Part shown: positions 21,301-33,063 of the stretch, one piece after another
Layout: every line of letters begins with the position of its first letter
Position numbering within the stretch: the stretch's first letter is position 1
NCBI GenBank assembly: GCA_008921705.1
Contig: VFFE01007078.1
Coordinates: forward strand, 2,175,708 to 2,239,707
Length of the DNA stretch: 64,000 bases
Source: Burhinus oedicnemus
Taxonomy: Eukaryota > Chordata > Aves > Charadriiformes > Burhinidae
Direction: 5' to 3'
The notes under the pieces: generated by a model
What the model was told of the DNA's origin: nothing
What the model saw: only the letters and a program-made list of their open reading frames with translations
Databases searched by the model: none
Translations under genes and position numbers: made by a program

Positions 21301-24300
21301 ATAGGCAGCGCTAGTTATGAAACAATATTTACAGCAAAAGATGGTCTTAACAGTCAAGAATGAACTAGCAGAATTGCCCAAAAATTGAAGGTACTAGTAA
21401 GTACTGTCTATATCAGGACTGAAGACAGCATTCAGTATCCTGAGAGAAATACGATCACTCAGATGAACCTTTACATCTTACTTTTCCCAACTCGTGTGCT
21501 GAAATTAGAAGTACCGAGGTATTTTCTTGTGTGGGAGGAAAGGGATAAAATGATAATGGAATAGTTTTGTACAGAAGTTATAATTTTGTGTAGCTTTTAT
21601 TTAAAAAAGACACTCAAAAGTATATATGAAATAGCCTAGTAACATGTGAGACTTTTATCAAAATTATCCTTAAGAGGTTCTCAAGGTACATTATGCTAAA
21701 GTTTGTCATTGTCCAAAAGATTTAAATAACCCACAGAGCTAAGTAAAATATTCCTAAGAGCTAGAGAAAAACTTGTTTCCCTACAGCACAGGGCAATAAA
21801 AAAACAGGGGAAAATAAAAGCCTTTCATGCAGTAAATCAGATAATTCTTCTTCCCCTCAACTCCACATCTCTAACAGATGGTGTAACATGCACTTCTGTT
21901 TTTAACTGTCATGAAGCGGAGACTTTGGTAGAGGGGCTGATCAGCCATTGATTCTGAGCACTACCGTATGAGCTGCAGCAGTGTGGATGAGACACAAATT
22001 GGATTGACCACATCCACTTATGGCTTGTATGTTTTAGCACTTTAGTATGTAGTGTTTGTAGGAAGAGTCTATATGGCTGCCAGCATCTATATGTCAGAGC
22101 AAAAGTGGATGCTTAAATATTACTAATAATTGTGAATCTACACAAACTGTAAAAATATATTTTCCAGATAAAGAGCTGTCAGATATAGACAAATATATGA
22201 AGATTTATTTGGGAATATAGTCGTCTTCTAAAATTAGGAGACATTTGAAATATTACTAAAAAGAATATATCCAGCTGTTCTCCTTAACTGTAACAAATTG
22301 CACTAACTGCAAAAGTCCAGTTCAGTGTAGTGTGAATCTTTGATAAGAAAATGCATTTGATTTTTCCTCCTTACCTCTTAGGGAGGAGGAAGATGGAGAA
22401 AGAAAGTAAACTTTAAATGTTAAATAGAAAAGTAGAACTTGAATTGTACAGTAGCCCAGTACAGATCCTTACACAATGCTTTTTCCTATCAAGCATCTCA
22501 GTTAGAATTAGCGCTGTTGGTTTTTAACAAACAGCAAGTGTCATATAGTAAGCTGAGAGATGGGAAATGAAAGGGAAATAAGTCAAGAGGTGGTGGCAGA
22601 GTGCTGATAAATCATTTAACTGTTATCTACAAACTCTTAACTTTTTTGTCTAAATTCTTAATACAGGTCTGAAATACCACAGGGAGATCTAAAGGAAAAC
22701 TAATAGAAAAAAATACATTGATTAGCCAGATCAAAAAGTGAAAATAATTATTTTTAATAATTAAATGCCCTACATAAATTTGTAGGGTATGGATATTTGC
22801 TTCAAAACTTTGGAAAACTTATTGCATCAGAAAGTTAGTGGTCATATTAAGTAACCTTCCTTGAAATTGTGCTAAGTAGCATAATCTTGCTTAATTGTTT
22901 TATTTTTGTGTTTATTGATTACCTTCCATAATTTCATGACTTGCTTTAACAGCACTTCCAGGACAAATTACTTATGATTTCCTAGAAAAGTCGCGTTTAT
23001 TGCCTTTCATAAAACCACAACACTAAGTTTTCCTCCACTATCCTTCTGGAAATAATCTGGAGCTTCCCCTGTTTTTTCAAGAATGATTTAAAATTGAATA
23101 GAAATAGTTCACGGAGCTCTCCAGCATATTCTTTACATCTTTTATGGTGCATATTATCTCGTTTGGCACATTAAAGTCTTTAATGACTTGATATTTGTTA
23201 TGCTCCCTGTCATGAATGTTAAGTGTGCCATTACCATGCTAAAATATGAACTTCTTACATGAAATATACTTCAGTAAGTGTCAGTTCTCATGTGCAAACT
23301 TGGATATACTCTGTAACTGCTGTATTAATATGCTTCTTTTCCCCCATGCTAGCTGCAGGCAGCAGTCAGACCTAACTAAATAAACCTCAATAGTTATTAC
23401 AGTAAATTTATACTGTAATTTTAAATGAAAAGTGACTCTTGGATCCCACTGCTATTTAAAAAAAAAAAGACCAGTTCATTGCTTAAGCATGGTATTTCAC
23501 AATTACCTTTATCTTCAGGGGAAGAAATCCCCAAACTTCCTTCACACTGGAACTCCCAAATTTGAAAAAGTTACAGCTCAAGTATATATACAAGGAAGGA
23601 AATAATTTCAGCAAAATTTAATACAAATTGTAACTATTCATCCCAGTTTACACTTAAATGCACATGGGATGGCACACAGAAAATTCATATTATCCCTAAA
23701 GGCTAGTATTTTCTTGTAAAGTCAGCAACATCATTGTGACATCTACGATCAGATTAATTGGCCACATTTTCCTGAACAAAAGGTATTATGTTGGGTTCCT
23801 GCATTACAGCATACTGTGGACATACTTTCATTCTTTTGTACTTACGAGAGACAAACAAAACTACCTTTTCTGACCTATTACAATAAAAGCGTGTGTTTGT
23901 TTTTAATGGCAGGAGTCAAAATATTATGGAAGGTTGACTTTGGAACTGCAGAATAGCAGAATTAACTGTGCCTTAAAATCAGCACTGTCTCAATCACAAA
24001 CTTGAGATTTCAGTATAAAAATAACTGGGAGTTTGTTATGCTGTTTTTGTTGACTGCGTGCCCTTCCTTGAACTGCAGTAATGAACTGCACTGTGCCAAG
24101 ACTGAATGACCACTGAGAATACTAATGAAAAATGGTACGAGTACCTCATGTTGCTATTATGCCAACTTAAAGAAATAAGTTATGTTCTCTTTGTATAACT
24201 CTGACTCCTTCATGTTCTATTTGGGCACTCCTAGCTTATAATATAAAAAGTTATATTCCTCATCTATGTAAGTGCACTTAGATCACTTTACATCTTCCCA

Positions 24301-26517
24301 AATGGAGGCCCTGAGAGCTGTTGTTAGACCAGTAGTGGATGCTGGCATGCTCCAAAGTATGCTTGTCTCTACAGATCTGTCATTCTTCTAGGGACTAGCT
24401 TCCAAGCTTTTCCATATGTTTTGTTTATTTGTTTTGTCTTCTTCCAACATCTCTTAGTGTTGTGATAGAAACAAATGAGAGTATGTTTGCCTTCATTTTG
24501 CAAGTACCAGTAAGCTGTGATAAAGATACATGCTACTCAGGTGCATAAATTTCAAAATAACTATACCTTTTCCATCTAAATTAGAGTATAATCAGTAAAA
24601 GTCTTTTAAATTATGACGTTCAGGATTGTTTGGCCACCTTCAATTGGAAGCTAGGTGTGCTATCTTTATGCAGTACACATGAGAAATAGCCACTGGGATG
24701 TGGCAGCTTGATTTAGGAGAGGACTTGACAATGTTCCTCAAAACCACATGCCCAGTGTCTTGCTTAAACATGTCGGTTCATGAGAATGTTGGCAGACTAG
24801 GGAGAAGGCACTAGCTTTTGAGCTCCTAACAAGTCTTCAAGTTGTTTTGGCTTATGTGGCCACAGTGAGAATTTGAGTCTCATGGTCTCTGTCTTCGGTT
24901 TTTATGGCTGCCTTCCTTGGGGAAGCCTAGCACTTCTTCTCCTGACCCTCTCATCATTTTCTCAAGTTTATGTATCCTTGATTTATTGCTCTAGCTGTTT
25001 CCTCTGGGTCATCTAATCTTTCAGTCATTAACTTGCTTCCTCTGGCAATAATATCTGATAGCCATTTAAAACTTGGGGCTTCTGGCTTGGGAAATAGCAG
25101 TGGATGACACACTTTTCTTTGAAATAAAGGCTTGAACTGAAAGACTTGTGTCTCATCTGGAAAACACAGTGTAGCTTATCCTTAATGCCATAAGTTAGGT
25201 AACTTTAAACATCAAACCTGAGGGTAGCCTAAGTGTGTATTGAGATCATCTATGCAATTTTTATGTATACATCCTGTCTGACAGAATCCGATTCATTCAA
25301 GTCTTTATATTCTAATCACTTTAAGCTATAAAAAAGTAGTTATACATGCCGTTACACAACAGCTTAAACTAATTCAACACTGCTGCGGTTCCACCTTTCC
25401 CCTTCCCTCCATATGATGCAGTCACATAGTCTCTTTACAAGGCACCTGTATAAGTCATGCAGAGCTCGTTCAGGGACCTGACTAACAGGATGTGCATTGT
25501 GCATTTGTTTTTCCAGGCCAGCTTTGTTGGGTCACTGTAGAGCCAGCACCCATGTGATGGACAGACTGATAATTTAGGATGTAGTAATGCTGACTTACAT
25601 TATCGTAGCTGTTTTGGAAACGCATGAATGGCTAAGCTGATCTAATAGCTTGCTGCTGCTGGGAGGAAGGAAGGAGTAGTTCTCCTTCCCTGCCCCACAA
25701 CTAGACAAAAACTTGGCTATGTTCCCTCCCTGCTTTCATTGTCAGTTCTGGTGTTGATCTGATGGTGTGATGTACTGATGAATTTGCTAACAAGGCAGAA
25801 AAGTAACCTAAGATGTTAAGTAATTTGCTTTATGTTAGCAGGGTGACATGGTTTACCATACATTCAGATTAACTCCAGAGGCAGTACAAAAAGGGACGAA
25901 GAAAAGGACGTAACAGGATTGTACCTCTGAATGAGAGTGAACTAGTAGGTAAAGTGTAGTTAAGAAATGTGTACTCATAGCTTGAGTATGGCTAGTCAGA
26001 TCAGTGACATTTGGCCTCTGGCTTTACAGAGCAGCTCAGAGTAAGTCTCAAAGCAAGTGAAAAGATCTATTAAGCAACATGAGCAAAACCCATGAGTTAC
26101 TGTGAAGTCAAATCTCAAGCCAGTAGTGTCACACAGCATTATTAGATGGGGCTACTTGCTGCTCCAAAAAAGACACTCGCCTTTGAAGGATAAATGTGGT
26201 TTAGGCCTCTGCTCTTTCTTGTTTGCCTTATTTGCTTTGAACTTGTGCCTTTTGGTAGGTAATGAATTTCTGGCATCTGAAAGCTGGTCCTTGTATGATG
26301 GAGAAAAGGCAATGCGTGATTCTAGAACAGTTAACTTGGCATTTTATACTGTATGTTCAAATATGTTCAGACTTGTATTCTGCCTGTTAATTATGTTTAG
26401 GGTATCCCATTGCTCATATCTTCAATCCTGCATGTTTTCCTCTTGACTAGGCATTCATGCCAGAAGTTGCATGGTGTGGAGATGCCAGTCCATCTTGCCT
26501 TGCATAGTCTTCATTAG
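15311..26517. other. intergenic, no supported gene
   Basis: This is 11 kb of AT-rich DNA upstream of the CpG island. ORFs are short (at most 114 codons, 26102-26446) and overlap chance frames. One frame at 18794-19108 is open apart from a TGA at 18902-18904, in a locally G+C-richer patch, but has no recognisable product. Only short homopolymers were noticed among repeats. Confidence 0.6.
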
Positions 26518-27158
26518 TGTCCTGGTTTGAGTGACACAAGACTAATTTCTTGTCTAATGCTTGAGAAAACTGCACTTTTAGAAGACTCTAGTGTCTGAAT
26601 TTGTGAAAATGTTTACTTTATAGCCAGCTATGGTGTGTGGGTTTCAAGGCCTCAGTGTTTTTGAGTTAGTCAGGTGCAGGGATGAAATGGAGCGAGACCC
26701 AAGCTGGCCAACAAGATTATTTCATACCATGAACATCACATTCAATATAAATTAGAAAGTTTGCTGCAAAGTGCTATCTCTGCCTTGATGGCGGCAGTCC
26801 AGAGAACTTCTTGCCCTGCTGCCGGACCCCTGAGGCCTTTCATTCCCCCTGAAGCTGTAGCGCTCGCAGTGTCCGACATTTGCTGTCTGCTGCTGGGAGT
26901 GCACAGTTTCCTACTGATGGAATGGGCTGAGTATAATCTTTGTATATGTTATATTGGTATCAGGATCAATATTGGTTCCTTAGTATTATTAATGTTAATT
27001 ATTTAGTCTTATCTTATTACATCTATTTATATTTCAACCCCCGTGTTTCCTTGTTTTTCCCTGATTCCCTGTCCCATGCGGGGAGGGGTCATCGGGTGAT
27101 AGAATAATTGTCTAAATGACAATAGATTGTTGTGCTTTTCTCAAACCATAACAATTAG
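26513..27158 (+). mobile_element. solo LTR (ERVL-like) with perfect 5-bp target duplication
   Basis: The LTR is 26518-27153 (636 bp), from TGTCCTGGTTTGAGTGAC to TCTCAAACCATAACA, and is flanked by identical ATTAG at 26513-26517 and 27154-27158. It is a close relative of the LTR at 12127-12744 over almost its whole length. It differs in a central block around 26690-26725 and in an extra 18 bases near the 3' end. The different target duplication shows it is a separate insertion. No internal viral genes are present. The open frame 26761-27006 is shared with the other LTR only because the elements are related. Confidence 0.9.
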
Positions 27159-29218
27159 CAAAATAGAATCACTTTGCATGTGTGTGACCCATCTTAAGGT
27201 AAATGTTAATAAGGATACTGTTCTACTGTTGCAGTTGCAACATGCTTTTTGGCTCTGGGAAAGCAGGGAAGACGTTATGGGCATGACCCCCAGGTCTTAT
27301 GCTGATTTGCATATTATTTTGTACAGTGGAACAATGATCTTGATTACTTTTTGATTTATACATATTTCCCAATCCCTTCAAAGGACACTAAACAGTACAA
27401 GTATTTTAACTGTTTTTTTTTTTAAAGTTTTACCTTCAAAAGTTGAGATGTATTAAAGGAAAAAAAAGTGGGATGGTTTTGTCTAAATTGGTGATCAAAA
27501 GGTAGTACTCCACTCAAAAGTTTGATAGAAGGACTTATACCTCTCTGTAAAGATTGAGAAGGTACCATGACTGTTTGATGAAAATTCTCATCTCCTCCTA
27601 ACATCTACCTGAAACAACTTTGATCTTCTTCTAGAAAAATACCAGGCAAGTTTCATGAGAAAGATATCCTTGAATCAGCTTGGCATGATTAGCCTGTTCA
27701 CACAGGGAACCCTGGGATCAGAGCTGCTTGCTTTTGAGAGCCTGTGTTCTCCTTTGGCTGCAAAAGTCAAAGGTTCTGTGCTGTAATCCTTCCCACAAGG
27801 GACTCACTGTCTCCCAGTCATGTGGTCATCAACGCATACATTACTGTTGTGGACGAGGGGCTAAATAAGGCAAGCACTTACATATGGTGTCTAATATAAA
27901 GCTTTCTTGGGAGATACTGTGGAACAATCAAGAAAACGGATATGTGGGTGGGTTCATAAGTGTTTATATCTTCAGTTTCAAGCCACAGTTTTGAGTTGAG
28001 GCTGCTGTATGCTTTTGGATGTTATGTTGCACTGTATGTTCTTTCACTGTAAGTTGTCAAAATAAAAACATGGAAGCACACTGGCTAATGGGTTGAGCGG
28101 GAGTCTGGGAATAGAGATCTTGACTTCTAATCCCTGAGCTGTTTCTATGGCTTAGGGAGAAAAGCCTTTTTGATTGCCTTAGATAAATTACCACTGCACA
28201 GTACAATTTGTTTTAATGTTAGTGCTTTCTGCATTCAGTGATTGAAATTTGATCACTAAGAAGAGAAGGAAAATACAAGGGCTAGTATGTGTGACTGGCC
28301 ATATTTGTAAAGAAGATTCATGTTCTTAGGAAAACGCTTGCTGTTCATAGCAAAGCTCTGGAGTCTGCCTCAGGTATCATTTCAACCCATTCAAACTAGG
28401 ATGCTATTGTATGAGATAGTTGCCAAATTATGTCTGTTGAATTATATAGACTGAAATAGCATCGGGGCTTTCAAAACTGCTTGAACAGTAAGTTTAAGAA
28501 AAGGTGAAATGTGAATTCACTCAGTTACTATTTAGCAATGTCTTTAATTTCTTGAAATATAATATAATGTATCTCAGACTTGGAAGTGGGAGAAACTAAC
28601 TTGTGTTAACAATTGGTTTATTTTAAATAGTGAGAAAAAAAATCCACCTACTGCATTATTTAGCATCTGAATTGGTATTCAGAACTAAGAATCAGTGGTG
28701 CAGGTTGCTCTTACGGGTATTTTTAAAAGTGTCCTTGAAAAAGGCTATTTTTAAGAAGAAGCAAAACGAAAGTCTATTTCACCTGTGTATTAAAAAGTTC
28801 ATGTTCCTATTCAGCATATATATTATTAGAGAGGATGGGATAAGAAGAGAAAGATAGATCATGACAGGAAACACTTAGGGCAGAAAGTGGTTGGGTGTAG
28901 CCGTAGGCAACAACAGCAATGGACAAAAATGTATGTGTAGGGGAAATGGGAAGATCAGAAAAGGTTAACAGATTTCGATGGATGAAGAGTGATTAAATTA
29001 TAGGCAAATAAAGTGCAAAGTAGAGCAAGCAAACGGTATCCAGGACAAACTTAAATGCAGATGAGTCAGAACAAGCTGACACACCAGAGTATGCCATAGC
29101 TGCAATATCAAAGGCAAAATGAGATTCCTGTCTTTGCCTTATTTTAGAAGGCAGGCAGTCTTTAAAGAGAAACAAGTAAACCAATAAAGAGGAAAGTGCA
29201 GGTTTTAGAATTGTTGCT

Positions 29219-29330
29219 TTGACTGTTGTCAGGGCCCTGAGGGCACTAATAGGCCTTGACAGCCCTGACCATCATCACCTGGGACCTCCACCCTCAGCCA
29301 TGGGCCCAGGCTTTATTGGCTGGAATATGG
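29219..29330. repeat. G+C-rich patch, possible old dispersed repeat
   Basis: About 110 bases stand out from AT-rich flanks, with GGGCCCTGAGGGC, CAGCCCTGACC, CACCTGGGACCTCCACCC and ATGGGCCCAGGC. The wording is reminiscent of 5' parts of avian LINEs, but I cannot assign a family. It could also be a conserved noncoding element. Confidence 0.25.
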
Positions 29331-32300
29331 TAGGCTCAAGGAAAATCACTGATTTCCATTTTATTTATTCTTTCAAAGTATTAGGTTGGCAGAGGAGAAT
29401 CTATCAATTTCTAGAAATGAATGACTTTAACCAATTTTTGTCTTTCCAATAATTCCTTGCATAATAAAATAAGAAAAAGAAATCATATTAGTATATGGTG
29501 ATTTACCCAAATACTGCTATTGATTTAAAATGATCACCCCTTATAGGTCTACAGTTCTGCTAAAATAAGCTGGGGTTTAATGACAATATATGTGACTCAG
29601 TATGTTGCTGTAATAGCTGTAGGAATCTAATGGTAGATGTTTGTAGAGCAGTAGGTAGTAATGGTACTGGTAGCCCATGATATCAGATCAGAGTTTGCAA
29701 GTACTGAGCTTTATGACAGCTTACCTGGTATTTGAAACTGTATTCTTAATATCCTTAGAGATTTCAGCTGAAACTGTATAACAGATATTATTAACATGTT
29801 AACTCTTTAAGCACAAGTTACACTAATTTGGAGTAACTTTAGATCTTGAGACATAGTTCATTTGACAGTTAACAGTTATACAGAAGCCTTCGTGCCAATG
29901 ATTCACTTCTGTAGTCTATTCTATTCTTCTAGTAATGTATGACTTTTCAGCAAGAAAGACTTTAGCCTTTGTATATACTATTGCCTTGCAAAACAGTTGT
30001 TGTATTCATTTGTTATTTTGTTAGAAGAGCTAGCCTGAATATTACATCCAGTTTCCTTCCTGGCATTTACAGTATATCCACTTTCTAAAGGAAGTGTGCC
30101 TGACTTTAAGTTAAATGCTTAATGAAATACTTCTTCAATTGATTAAGATATTTTCAATGTCTTTTCTATTGCTTCTAATTACACAATGCAAAAAACCATT
30201 TCCATTCCCCAGAAGAGATTTTTTTTCTGCTCAGCTTCTTCTGTCCAAATGATAAATCTAGCTGTCCTATTAACTAGCCTGCATTAAAGTGAAGACAAAT
30301 TGTAAAGCAATAGCAGAGGCATCAACCATGACCCTAGTCTTTTTCTGGGTATGCAGGCTCTGCCTTGCAAGTCCTCTATTTAGGAGATTAAGGATGGGGC
30401 ATGGGATTACAAATACAATATCTAATACATGTTCTTAAGCATTTGTTTTGTATGTAGGTATTGGTTAAATTGCTTTCATTAATTGCTAATGTTTCTGACA
30501 TTGCAAGTACCAGTACTTCAGAATATCAATTCTAGACTTCATTTTTTAGCTCAGTAGCTATTGTTTAGATCTAATGGTAGCTTTATCTGTAGTCTGACCT
30601 TGGCAGTTGATCCTGCCCATCCTCCATTTTCAGAGGTGCACTGCATGCTCCAGCTATGTTATAAACACACTGCAGAGATGAACAGTTACTTAAATTATTT
30701 CTTGGCTTTAGCTATGTGCTTAATCACAAAACTAGATGTTTTACTCATCTCCCTGTGAGATATGGGAGAGTGGTTCTAGGAATTATATAGAACTTCAGAT
30801 CTCCAACAGAGAATGTCAGAAAGTGAACTAACACTATAAACAACTCAGTCTTGTGCTGGTTTGATAGGCCCTTTAAAAAAATAAGCCAGTACAAATGATC
30901 ATTTTCTTTCAGTTGTATAAATGAAACAAGCATTTCCACTTTCCAAACTTCTTTGCTTAGTTTGTTGTCTGAATAATAAACCATATATACTCATATTTAC
31001 GAACAAGTATTACAGTGGAGGGGGGAAAAAGGTAGAGCAATAACAAGGTCATCAGCTGTAGCAGAAGAAAGAACTTTCTTTATGGAAGTTAAAATTAGCT
31101 GGAAGTGACAAATAAAGAACTTCATCAAAACCACAGCTCAAAAAGTCAAAATGGAAACAAACTACCTGGGAACTGTGCTATGACCTGGGCACTTTGGCCT
31201 TATGTCTTAGGGATTCTACAGGAAGCAATAGTGAGGATAGATAGTCTAGTTAATTTAGTTTTGAGCTGCCAACCTACAGAAGATGACCAGGGCCAGACTA
31301 ATACACGATATTTTATTGCCAACTGGTCTTAGTATTGTTCTGGGATTGCTGTCCCAGTACAGGATCTTGAGCTCAGATTGGCTTTCCTTATCTATGCTTT
31401 AGGAGATTGAAGTAACTTGCAAACTTGTTCTTGGGCTTCCTGTGCTTCTTCCTTTTATTCACTGCCCTTTGTGAAGTAGAATTGTTTCTTAAACCCTTAG
31501 ATTAATAGTGGAGAGTTTGAGTAAGTTTGCAAGCTTGCTCTCCTTTGTGCTGCTGAGGAACAGGGAGCCTTTTGCATTGCTCTCTACCCTTCTAGATTTT
31601 CAAGTAGTACTGGGTCATGGTCTTTTGTGGGACGTTACTACCTTAAGGTCTTTTTACAATACACTGCTTTCATATTGCAGAAAATGGAAAGTCATAAGCA
31701 GAGTTACATTAAATACGGTAATTTCAGTCACTCGAGAATAAACAGATCCTAAAGAAGATCCATGTGGAATGAAAGACTGAAAATGTTTTCAAAACTGTGT
31801 CTTTTGGTCAGTTGCAATGGAGACATAACCATACTGAAATTACTGTAAAAAAATTTACCATGTGACTCCCCATGAGATGCAGCATAGGAAAGACTGAAAG
31901 CCAGGTTCCAATTTTACTGAAATGTCATAACATTGATAATGTAACTTAAAAACTTGACATGTCAGTTCATTACATATCATCTGCTGATAAATAAAAGCTA
32001 CTTCAGATGTGATTGCAGGGATGTAGTGACTTGCCACTGAATAGCTGGCTGATTATAACCTCTCTAAAAAACTTAAATTAACTTGTTCATGAATTATTGA
32101 AAGTATATGATAGTGAAACAGATATCTCAGTAATATTTTCAATGTTCTTTCCTCCCCTTATTTAATCATGTCGCCTTTTTACTGTGACTGTTCTCCATAG
32201 AGCAAGGGAATAATGCAATTTTGTCATCTTCTTGTAGATCTCAAAGGGTGAAGTATTCCATTATCACAACAGCTGATCTAAAAGCTCGATGTCCCTGACA

Positions 32301-33033
32301 AAAGGATGTTCCCCCTCCACCCACCACATCTTCAAGGTATGCAGTTCCTTCCTCTTCTCCAGCATTGTGCTGTCAGACCCCTTGCAGAGCCAATTCAGCT
32401 AACTGAGCTGCGCAGCCAAGAGATGTGAAATATTTTGCTGGGGTATGAAGTTGTTTCAATTCAGCAAAGAGTCTTGGGAGCAGAAACAGGAGGAGCTGGG
32501 TTCATTTGCTTTTGGCTGTGATGAGGTTAGTTTCATCCTTGCTCATCAGTCTCCAGAGTCCTTATATGTTTTGCTGTTGCAAAGAATATCTGGTTGGCGT
32601 GCTTTGTTGACTATTACAGTTTTCCTAGTTTTTAAAATAGTCTTAATCAAGATTGGTATTGTGTTACTTGGAGTGAGAATCCAAAAGTAGGGAGGCTGGC
32701 AGCTTCAAAGGCAGTGAGCAAAACTGTATTTTTATCTTCAAAGTAGTTTCTGCTTATTCCTGAAATCAGTATTAGCCAAGAGCTGCTGGCTTGGCCAGTT
32801 GTGAGATGCACATTGCTGATCAGCTAGTGGGCAGCATCTTCTTTGTAAGGAATGGTGGCTCCCGGTTGCTCTATATTGTGAAACTTGGAATTCAGGGTGA
32901 ACAGGAAGCAAAAAGCAGCTGCCCCTCTCAAAGAGATGTGACTTCTAACTTCTGGCACTGTTACATGGGTGTTGTCCTCTAATTCTGTCCTTTTTCCCCC
33001 AAGTTTTAGCAGCCATGTTCTGGGGTTTTTTGT

Positions 33034-33063
33034 CTATACCTTCCTGTGCTATACCTTCCTGTG
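33034..33063. repeat. 15-bp perfect tandem duplication
   Basis: CTATACCTTCCTGTG occurs twice back to back. It is a small slippage-type duplication of no evident function. Confidence 0.85.

Noticed and set aside
12127..27153. The two plus-strand LTRs as the ends of one 15-kb provirus
   Set aside because: Their target duplications differ and each is intact on both sides, and the DNA between them is a host CpG island and exon-free sequence with no viral frames.
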